Positions 7,573-14,890 of a stretch of 35,008 bases of DNA are shown here, piece by piece. The notes beneath the pieces were generated by a model. It worked only from the letters and a program-made list of their open reading frames with translations, was not told where the DNA came from and searched no databases. Position 1 is the stretch's first letter. Each line of letters opens with the position of its first letter. Source of the DNA: an uncultured Ignavibacterium sp. (GTDB lineage: Bacteria; Bacteroidota; Ignavibacteria; Ignavibacteriales; Ignavibacteriaceae); contig CAKZLD010000114.1 of assembly GCA_937125135.1 (NCBI GenBank), positions 1 to 35,008 on the forward strand, given 5' to 3'. The translations under genes were made by a program, and so were the position numbers.

Positions 7573-8433
7573 ATGGTAAGTCGTTACAAAGAAATAAGAG
7601 AAAAGATTCAGAATAATTTTGATAAGCTTCCGGTTAATCAACGCAAAGTTGCGGACTTTATTCTCGATAATTTTGATAATATTCCATTCATTGATGTACA
7701 CGGAATTTCAAAACAAGTTGGAGTAAGTGTTGCATCTGTTATAAGGTTTGCACAAAGCGTTGGTTTCACCGGATTCAGTGAACTGCGTGATGCTGTTTCG
7801 GAGTCATTAAAGAAACATCTTAATAAAAACGAAATCTTTCCTCTGATTGATAAAAGCAGGCTGGATAATGATATACTTTCATCAGTTGCGAAACTTGATG
7901 TTAAAAATATTAACGACACTTTGACAATGATTGACCGTGATACTTTTGATAATGCAATTGATTTAATTATTAGATCAAAAAGAGTTTTCACTGCAGGATT
8001 AGGAATTTCATATTTGCTTGCTGAAATTCTTTCATATCAACTTACTCAGGTTGGAATTGATGCTTCTGCTCTTAAGCACACTCATACATTATTTCACGAG
8101 CAGATTATGTATATGAAGAAAGATGATCTGCTGATTTGTTTTTCATTTCCGCCATATTCAAAAGAAACAGTTGATGCTGCAGGATATGCTGATAAAAACG
8201 GCATCAAAGTCATTAGCATTACAAATAAATCTACCGCACCAATCACTTCATTTTCAAAAGCAGTGTTGACTGTTAAAAGTGAAAATATGCTTTTCACAAA
8301 TTCATTTGCAGCTATATCTGTCTTGATTAATGCAATTGCAACGGCTTGTGCGGTTAAGAATAAAATAAAAGCCAGAAAAGTTCTTAAAGAAAGTGAAAAA
8401 ATAATGTTAGAACAAAATCAGGTAATTATATAA
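7573..8433 (+). CDS. RpiR/MurR-family transcriptional regulator
   Basis: A 286-residue regulator. The N-terminal HTH_6 domain (residues about 1-77) contains LPVNQRKVADFILDN and the recognition region SKQVGVSVASVIRFAQSVGFTGFSEL. A SIS sugar-phosphate-binding domain follows at about 125-260 (KRVFTAGLGISYLLAEILSY, ICFSFPPYSKETVDAA). The family usually senses phosphosugars or amino-sugar phosphates and controls neighbouring catabolic genes. It lies inside the gene series and is followed after 22 bp by the TonB receptor gene, so it may control its own operon. The ATG at 7573 is the first in frame after a TGA and gives a family-like N-terminus, but no Shine-Dalgarno is visible; a REP-like hairpin takes its place. 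Confidence 0.9.
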   Translation: MVSRYKEIREKIQNNFDKLPVNQRKVADFILDNFDNIPFIDVHGISKQVGVSVASVIRFAQSVGFTGFSELRDAVSESLKKHLNKNEIFPLIDKSRLDNDILSSVAKLDVKNINDTLTMIDRDTFDNAIDLIIRSKRVFTAGLGISYLLAEILSYQLTQVGIDASALKHTHTLFHEQIMYMKKDDLLICFSFPPYSKETVDAAGYADKNGIKVISITNKSTAPITSFSKAVLTVKSENMLFTNSFAAISVLINAIATACAVKNKIKARKVLKESEKIMLEQNQVII

Positions 8434-8455
8434 TACTCTGATAAAAGGAGTTAAT

Positions 8456-10909
8456 ATGAAAAAAATACTTTTATTTGTTTTTCTGATTTCAACATTCATT
8501 TTTGGTGGTACGACAGGAAAATTAAGTGGTGTTATCAAAGATGCTGAAACAGGAGAGCCGCTTGTCGGTGCGAATGTGATAATAGAAGGAACATCTTTTG
8601 GTGCAGCAACTAACATCAAAGGAGAATATGTTATTCTCAACATTCCGCCGGGAAGGTATAATGTTAAAATTTCTTACATCGGTTATGAGACGATTCTGAT
8701 TCAAAATGTTGTAATAATTGTTGACCAAACCACCCAACTTTCGGTTGAATTAAAATCTCAGTCTGTTCAGGTAGAAGAAGTAGTCGTTACTGCAAAAACA
8801 CCGTTGATACAGAAGGACTTAACCAGCTCAATTTCAGTAATCAGTCGTGATGAAATAGAAGCACTACCAGTTGCAAGTTTTACAGAACTTCTTTCATTGC
8901 AAGCCGGAGTTGTTGGCAGCGGATCAAATCTACACATACGTGGAGGCAGATCTAACGAAGTTGCTTATATGATTGACGGAATGCTGGTTGTTGATCCTTT
9001 GCTGGGTGGACTTGCTACTCAGGTTAACAATGACGCTATTCAGGAAATGAGTTTGCTCAGCGGTACCTTTAATGCAGAATATGGAAATGCGATGAGTGGA
9101 GTAGTAAATATTGTTACAAGAGATGGCTCGGATAAACTCTCTGGTAAAATTGAAATGAGAACTTCTGAATTTGGAATTGAAAGATATGCAAGTCTTCATG
9201 AATCAAGAATTAATGGAAGTTTAAGCGGACCTTTGTTAACAAACGATTTGAAATTTTTCATTTCTGCAGAACAAGATAAAAGAGGTAATTATCTTCCTTT
9301 CGGTTATAATAATGACAGAACTTTTTTTACAAAACTGACAACAACAGTAATTCCAAAATTTAAAGTTTCGCTTTCTAATAGAGGTAGTGTCGGTAAAAGA
9401 CAAAATTATAATCATGCTTACAAATACATTCCCGAACAATATCTAAGAAGACGAACAGATAGCTGGCAGACAACTTTTGCAGCAACTCATACTGTCCAGA
9501 ATAATTTGTTTTATGACTTAAAGTTTTCTTATTTCAATCAAGGTTATTATTCGGGAATTGATAAAGACACTTCACAATATTTATCTACATCTCAAAGACA
9601 ATATTTACCAATCGGGAACGGATTTGAATTTTTTGCAAAAGCAGATCCACTGGAGTTAATTGACAGCCGAACCATTACTTTAGATGGAAAGTTCGATGCA
9701 GTCTGGCAGATAAATACTTTTAATGAAGTGAAGTTCGGAATTTCGTATAAAAAACACAGATTAAAATATTTTTATGTTTATGATCCGAAAAGGAATTTTC
9801 CATATAAAAATGATTATGTAACCGAGCCATTTGAATTTGCCGGATACATACAAGACAAAATTGAATTACCTTACTTGGTAATAAATATCGGATTGAGATA
9901 TGACTTGATGAATGCTAACATTACTTTCAGAGAAGACCCACTGAAACCGGGATCAATAATCAAAGCTAAACCAAGATATCAACTTTCTCCAAGAATTGGC
10001 ATTGCTCATCCGATTTCAGAAAGAACGAAATTACACTTTTCATATGGACACTTTTTCCAAAATCCAGATTTTCAATACTTATTTGAAAATAATCAGTACG
10101 ATTTGAATGTTAGAGAACCTTTGTTTGGGCAGCCAAGTCTTGACGCTCAACGAACAATCTCTTACGAGGTCGGAATTGCTCATCAATTCTCCGAAAGAAT
10201 AGCTATAAACGTTACTTCATATTATCGGGATATAACAGGGCTGATAGGTACGAGATACTACTTCCCGTTTGTTGATGGAAGATATACTGGATACACTCTT
10301 TATGTAAATGAAGATTATGCTAACGTAAAAGGATTTGAAGTAAATCTTGATATAAGACCTGATAAATATTTTTCAGGTGGATTAAGTTATACTTACTCAG
10401 TTGCAAAAGGCAGTGCTTCATCTGAAACCGAACAATATCCCGGAACTCAGGAATCAACATTATTATATTATCTCGACTTTGACAGAACCCATATTCTAAA
10501 CCTTACAGGAACATATACTATTCCGAAAAACGAGGGTCCTCAGCTTTTTGGTTCATATGTTTTCGATATGATGGATTTTAGTGTGATCTTCAGATTAAGT
10601 TCAGGAGCTCCATATACTCCAGGAGGCAGAGACGTTGGATTTGTTGAGAAAAACTCTTTACGTCAACCGAGCACATATTCACTTGATTTTATGTTCGGAA
10701 AAGAATTTAATATTTATAATAATTTCAGAGTCCGGGTATTTGCTGAGATTTTAAATCTTACCGATCATAAAAATGTTTTATACGTTTATCGTGATACAGG
10801 AGAACCAGATTTTACTTTTGAAGGGAATCATTCTCTCGAATGGATGAGAGATCCATCTAACTTTGGTCCGCCAAGATCAATTCGTCTTGGTGCAACAATA
10901 AGATTCTGA
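8456..10909 (+). CDS. TonB-dependent outer-membrane receptor
   Basis: An 817-residue receptor: signal peptide (residues about 1-18), carboxypeptidase-regulatory-like beta domain (about 20-105: GVIKDAETGEPLVGANV, GEYVILNIPPGRYNVKISYIGYE), plug domain (about 110-225: EEVVVTAKTPLIQKD, IRGGRSNEVAYMIDGM) and a beta-barrel ending in a C-terminal Phe (GATIRF). It imports a ligand too large or scarce for porins using TonB energy; the ligand is not readable from sequence. AAAAGGAG stands before the ATG. No SusD partner follows; instead there is a large secreted protein (gap 24 bp) and a PorV-like protein (17 bp), a trio common in Ignavibacteria. Confidence 0.92.
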   Translation: MKKILLFVFLISTFIFGGTTGKLSGVIKDAETGEPLVGANVIIEGTSFGAATNIKGEYVILNIPPGRYNVKISYIGYETILIQNVVIIVDQTTQLSVELKSQSVQVEEVVVTAKTPLIQKDLTSSISVISRDEIEALPVASFTELLSLQAGVVGSGSNLHIRGGRSNEVAYMIDGMLVVDPLLGGLATQVNNDAIQEMSLLSGTFNAEYGNAMSGVVNIVTRDGSDKLSGKIEMRTSEFGIERYASLHESRINGSLSGPLLTNDLKFFISAEQDKRGNYLPFGYNNDRTFFTKLTTTVIPKFKVSLSNRGSVGKRQNYNHAYKYIPEQYLRRRTDSWQTTFAATHTVQNNLFYDLKFSYFNQGYYSGIDKDTSQYLSTSQRQYLPIGNGFEFFAKADPLELIDSRTITLDGKFDAVWQINTFNEVKFGISYKKHRLKYFYVYDPKRNFPYKNDYVTEPFEFAGYIQDKIELPYLVINIGLRYDLMNANITFREDPLKPGSIIKAKPRYQLSPRIGIAHPISERTKLHFSYGHFFQNPDFQYLFENNQYDLNVREPLFGQPSLDAQRTISYEVGIAHQFSERIAINVTSYYRDITGLIGTRYYFPFVDGRYTGYTLYVNEDYANVKGFEVNLDIRPDKYFSGGLSYTYSVAKGSASSETEQYPGTQESTLLYYLDFDRTHILNLTGTYTIPKNEGPQLFGSYVFDMMDFSVIFRLSSGAPYTPGGRDVGFVEKNSLRQPSTYSLDFMFGKEFNIYNNFRVRVFAEILNLTDHKNVLYVYRDTGEPDFTFEGNHSLEWMRDPSNFGPPRSIRLGATIRF

Positions 10910-10933
10910 AAATCATAATCAAAGGAATTGAAG

Positions 10934-13675
10934 ATGAAAAAAATCATCATTCTAATAATAATAGTCTTTATATCAGTAACAGCTTTTTCTCAGAATAAAA
11001 AGCAGATAGATGAAAATCTTTCCAGAAGTAGTCTGGACAAGTCGCTTGGGATAGGTGACAGAGCTGCAGGTATTCACAATGCGAGTAATATAGGATTGTT
11101 TTTTGAGAACAGAGGGAAATTATATCCGAGAAGAATTACTCAAGGTCCTTCAGGCGAATTTCCTATCAATAGCACGAAGCACTATATCTATCGTGTAAAT
11201 CCCTGGGTTGGAATTCCGGGAAATGTTGTTCAGGCATTACATACAACCAACGAAGAATGGGAAGCAGTCGGTGGATATCATAATAAAGACCTCGCTCAAA
11301 TTGCGTTCAGTGATAACCCGCAAACATGGCATCCTACTAAAGGTTGGCCTGTTAAAGATGCTCAAGGAAATAATATCTTCGTTTCAGATCAGGATAGTTA
11401 CTGTGTTTTCAGTGATAGTAATAATTCAAGAGAAATACTCGGAATACAATTAATACAAACTGGTTATGCTTACGGTGTTGCATTTGCAAAAAATATTTTG
11501 TTTTATAAATATCAGTTGGTTGGAAAAAGAAATCTTGATAGTGTTTATTTCGCAATGTATTGTGATATTGATGTTGGAAATATCAGCGGCGGCGTTCCGG
11601 AATATGCTGATGATAAAATTGATTTCATAAAATCACGCGGATTAGTTTATTTCTTCGACGATGGAATTTCTCCCGAATGGCCTGGTGGAAAAACAGGATT
11701 CTTTGGAGTGGCAATGTTAAAAACTCCAAAAGTAAATGGAATAGAGCTTGGTGTTACAGATATGCATTATAGTTTGTATGATGATGATATTGATATTGAC
11801 TCAGTTCAGTTTGGAAGAATGGCAAGTACGCCTTCTCTATATAATTCGCCCTTGGGCTCGAAGTTTTTCCACCTTGGTAGTAGTACAAATCTCCATTATG
11901 ATGATCCATCAACTATTCCAGCTTCAGGATTGGATATTGTAGCCACGATCTCATCAGGTCCTTACCGGCTTAATGTAGGAGACACATTAACATTTGTAAT
12001 AGCATTTGTAGCAGGTGAAACAAAAGAAGAAATGCTTGCTGCGGCAACTACAGCAAAAAATACTGTTGATGCCAACTTTAATCTCCCAAAGCCACCTGAA
12101 AGACCGAAATTATATGGATATGCGGGAGATCGTCAGGCACTTCTTTATTGGGATGATAGATCAGAATTAAAACCTGATGCATCTTCGGGTGAATATGATT
12201 TTGAAGGTTACAGAATTTATCGCTCAATTGATAAAGGAATAAATTGGAAAAAAATTGCCGACTTCGATGTTAAAAATGATATCGGACAAAACACTGGAAT
12301 CCAATATAGTTTTACTGATACATCAATTATTAATGGTTTTGAATATTGGTATTCAATTACCGCTTATGATCGCGGCAATAATCTTGTCCCCAGTCTTGAA
12401 GGACCAATTGGTAATACGCTTACAGCAGAAAATACTATTGCGATTATTCCGCGTTCGAATGCAATTGGCAGACAACCGGTATCAGCAAGCAATATTACAA
12501 AGATTGGTTCAGGAGTTTCTAATTATGAACTGATAGTTAGTCCTGCAGATGAAGAAAATCTTGCCGGAGGAAAGTATAAAGTAAATTTTAATTACGTTGC
12601 TAAAACAGAAGTCGGTAATCCCGCTACTCAGGTTACAATAACTGTTACAGATTCTGCTCAAACTAAGCCAATCAAATATGGAATAAAATTTAATTCTACG
12701 AACAATTTTGATTTAATCAATCTTTCAACAGGAGAAATGATAAGAGCAGGTTACAATTATCCTGTCGGCGGAAGAGATCTTACAATTACCGGACACGGTT
12801 TAAGAATAAGAATGACAGACGCACCCGGCACTTCATCAGACCTTCGTCCTGAAATGGGCGATTTAATTACTGTTTCATTTGCTGCTGATGTGAAGAAAAA
12901 TGATACTGCAAGTGTTGTAACCAAAAGACCTTTTGCGCTCAATCAGGTTTATTCAACAATTGATGGCGTCATCTTTTCTTTGAACAAACCGAAGATAATT
13001 AAAAGCGTTTCAAGAATAGGTGGAACAGATAATATTAACATAACCTTCAGCGTTGAGGCGGAAACTCTGGTGGTTCAAAATATTTACATCGTTAATGTCG
13101 AAGGGAAAGGAATAAAAGATAACAAACCTTTTATAATAATCTCAGTCAGCGCAAACAATAACGTGATAAGCACGGACACAGTTTTCAATCTTGGTACTTT
13201 CCGATTTAATGGAATAATGGGCAAAGTTACTTTTTCAGAAGGTGCGGTTCCTTCTGCCGGGAATAAATTTTCTGTTGAAGTTATTAAACCGATTTTACCA
13301 AATATTAAAGATGCATATTCCTTTGAGATAAAAGGCTCTGTTGTAAATCAGACGAATATCAGAGAGAATATTCAGAAAATAAGAGTTGTGCCGAATCCTT
13401 ATCTGGTTTCATCTTTATTTGAACCTGAATTCGGAGAGCTAAGAAAAGAACCTCTTCGTCAAATTCAGTTTATAAATTTACCACCAGAATGCACAATTTA
13501 TATTTTCACTGTTGATGCTGACTTAGTGAAAACTATATATCATAATTCAACAAGTGGAACTGCGATTTGGGATTTGCGTGCGGAAGGCGGAAGAGAAATC
13601 GCTCCGGGTGTTTATATCTATGTTGTTAAATCCGGTGATATAGAATACAAAGAACGTTTTGCTGTAATTAAATAA
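10934..13675 (+). CDS. large secreted surface protein with FN3-like domain and C-terminal sorting-type domain
   Basis: A 913-residue protein starting with a signal peptide (MKKIIILIIIVFISVTAFSQ). I chose the ATG at 10934 because AAAGGA at 10921-10926 fits it better than the TTG at 10928. The first 380 residues form an unrecognised domain (NIGLFFENRGKLYPRRI near the start). An FN3-like segment follows at about 390-500 (ALLYWDDRSE, GYRIYRSIDKG, YWYSITAYD). The last 100 residues (IRVVPNPYLVSS, then WDLRAEGGREIAPGVYIYVV and a final FAVIK) resemble the FlgD/T9SS-type sorting domain in variant form. It is probably exported by T9SS to the surface and works with the TonB receptor directly upstream. 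The function is unknown. Confidence 0.8.
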   Translation: MKKIIILIIIVFISVTAFSQNKKQIDENLSRSSLDKSLGIGDRAAGIHNASNIGLFFENRGKLYPRRITQGPSGEFPINSTKHYIYRVNPWVGIPGNVVQALHTTNEEWEAVGGYHNKDLAQIAFSDNPQTWHPTKGWPVKDAQGNNIFVSDQDSYCVFSDSNNSREILGIQLIQTGYAYGVAFAKNILFYKYQLVGKRNLDSVYFAMYCDIDVGNISGGVPEYADDKIDFIKSRGLVYFFDDGISPEWPGGKTGFFGVAMLKTPKVNGIELGVTDMHYSLYDDDIDIDSVQFGRMASTPSLYNSPLGSKFFHLGSSTNLHYDDPSTIPASGLDIVATISSGPYRLNVGDTLTFVIAFVAGETKEEMLAAATTAKNTVDANFNLPKPPERPKLYGYAGDRQALLYWDDRSELKPDASSGEYDFEGYRIYRSIDKGINWKKIADFDVKNDIGQNTGIQYSFTDTSIINGFEYWYSITAYDRGNNLVPSLEGPIGNTLTAENTIAIIPRSNAIGRQPVSASNITKIGSGVSNYELIVSPADEENLAGGKYKVNFNYVAKTEVGNPATQVTITVTDSAQTKPIKYGIKFNSTNNFDLINLSTGEMIRAGYNYPVGGRDLTITGHGLRIRMTDAPGTSSDLRPEMGDLITVSFAADVKKNDTASVVTKRPFALNQVYSTIDGVIFSLNKPKIIKSVSRIGGTDNINITFSVEAETLVVQNIYIVNVEGKGIKDNKPFIIISVSANNNVISTDTVFNLGTFRFNGIMGKVTFSEGAVPSAGNKFSVEVIKPILPNIKDAYSFEIKGSVVNQTNIRENIQKIRVVPNPYLVSSLFEPEFGELRKEPLRQIQFINLPPECTIYIFTVDADLVKTIYHNSTSGTAIWDLRAEGGREIAPGVYIYVVKSGDIEYKERFAVIK

Positions 13676-13692
13676 TCGGGACGGAGATAAAA

Positions 13693-14685
13693 ATGAAAAA
13701 CATATTATTTATTTCGTTGGTTGTTTTTTCAAATTATATTTTTGCTCAGAATCCAAATCTCGGAACAAGTGGAGCACAGTTTCTTCAAATACCCGTAAGT
13801 GCAAAAGCTGAAGCGATGGGCAATGCAATTGTCGGGCTTGCTGATGATGCAAGTACGGTATTTTATAATCCCGCTGGCTTAACTAAAGTAAATAATTTCG
13901 AAGTCTTTTTCTCTTATGCAAACTGGTTTGATTTGTTTGATTTAAATGCTGCTTCCGTTGCTTATAACCTTGGCGACTTTGGAACTATCGGTGCAAATGT
14001 GATAATGTTTTCAACTGGTAAAATTGAAATAACAACCGAGCAGCAACCAAACGGAACCGGAAGATATTTTGACGCCAGCGATTTGGCACTTGGAGTAACT
14101 TATGCGAAATATCTTACTGATAGATTTAGTGTCGGATTAACAGTTAAGTATGTTAATCAACAAATCTGGAATGAAACAGCAAACGGCTTTGCTTTTGATA
14201 TTGGGACTCAGTATCTGATTGATTTTCAAAATTTAACAATTGCGATGAGTATGACGAACTTTGGTGGTGATATGAAATTCGATGGTCCTGATTTGGCAAT
14301 CACTCACTTAAAGAATGATAATTTCCCATTAAGCAGATTAACTCCGGCAAGGCTGCAAACAAATGAATATCCGTTGCCGCTTCATTTTCAAGTGGGAATT
14401 GGTTTTGATGTTTATCAAGGTGAGTTCTTCAAAGTCAGGAGCGGAATTGATGCAACACATCCAAATGACAATAAAGAGAGAGTTCATTTTGGTACTGAAA
14501 TTTCTTTCTTTGATAGAATATATTTAAGAGGCGGATACAAGTATAATTATGATGATCAGAAATTTAGTTTTGGTGCTGGTGCGAATGTTCCATTAGCAGA
14601 TAGCTTTGTGTATTTTGATTATGCTTATTCTGTTTATGATATTTTACCAAGCGTTCATAGAATTTCATTAAAGATTACAATGTAA
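13693..14685 (+). CDS. PorV/PorQ-family outer-membrane protein
   Basis: A 330-residue beta-barrel protein with signal peptide (residues about 1-19). The N-terminal GTSGAQFLQIPVSAKAEAMG and ADDASTVFYNPAGL are hallmark stretches of the PorV/PorQ family, whose founding members (FadL-like barrels) act in T9SS as carriers of sorting-domain proteins or in their attachment. Ignavibacteria have many paralogues next to TonB receptors, so this copy may serve the local surface protein rather than the whole secretion machine. It starts 17 bp after that gene with GGACGGAG before the ATG. The barrel continues to the C-terminus (HRISLKITM). Confidence 0.85.
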   Translation: MKNILFISLVVFSNYIFAQNPNLGTSGAQFLQIPVSAKAEAMGNAIVGLADDASTVFYNPAGLTKVNNFEVFFSYANWFDLFDLNAASVAYNLGDFGTIGANVIMFSTGKIEITTEQQPNGTGRYFDASDLALGVTYAKYLTDRFSVGLTVKYVNQQIWNETANGFAFDIGTQYLIDFQNLTIAMSMTNFGGDMKFDGPDLAITHLKNDNFPLSRLTPARLQTNEYPLPLHFQVGIGFDVYQGEFFKVRSGIDATHPNDNKERVHFGTEISFFDRIYLRGGYKYNYDDQKFSFGAGANVPLADSFVYFDYAYSVYDILPSVHRISLKITM

Positions 14686-14704
14686 TTTTTGGAGATAGAA
14701 CAAG

Positions 14705-14820
14705 AAGTTGTCTCAAAAGCGTCATTCCGAAATTGTTTCGGAATCTAATCTTTTTATTTTTAATTAAAAATAGAGCCCGAGATAAATTCAGTTTGACATA
14801 AAAACTTTTGAGACAGCCTC
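14705..14820. mobile_element. MITE-like element, copy 1 (with nested terminator-like hairpin)
   Basis: TGTCTCAAAAG (14709-14719) and CTTTTGAGACA (14805-14815) form perfect 11-bp terminal inverted repeats of an element of about 116 bp; the outer bases (GAAGT and GCCTC) match partly. There is no coding capacity. A similar element of 123 bp lies at 33744-33866 with ends that differ by one base in the shared 11. Inside is a strong hairpin, ATTCCGAAA-TTG-TTTCGGAAT (14724-14744), followed by a T-rich run, which could end the 3005-14685 transcript. The ends resemble terminal repeats of some insertion sequences, so mobilisation by a foreign transposase is plausible. Confidence 0.65.
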
Positions 14821-14890
14821 TCTCATCCGATTCATTTAATCCGTGTTCTATCTCATTTTTAATAATCCTAAAAACCGAAATAATTTAGTA

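Noticed and set aside
8456-10909. SusC-type glycan receptor with SusD partner
   Set aside because: The receptor has the regulatory-like domain, but no SusD-like lipoprotein or glycoside hydrolase is nearby, so a glycan utilisation locus is not supported.
13693-14685. Core T9SS component PorV as proof of a secretion cluster
   Set aside because: The protein is PorV/PorQ-like, but this family has many paralogues next to TonB receptors in Ignavibacteria, and no other T9SS core gene (PorK, L, M, N, SprA, PorU) is in the window.
14843-14890. GTG start at 14843 for the secreted S51 protein
   Set aside because: It would put 16 polar residues before the signal sequence. ATG 14891 gives a normal signal peptide, although no strong ribosome binding site is seen for either.
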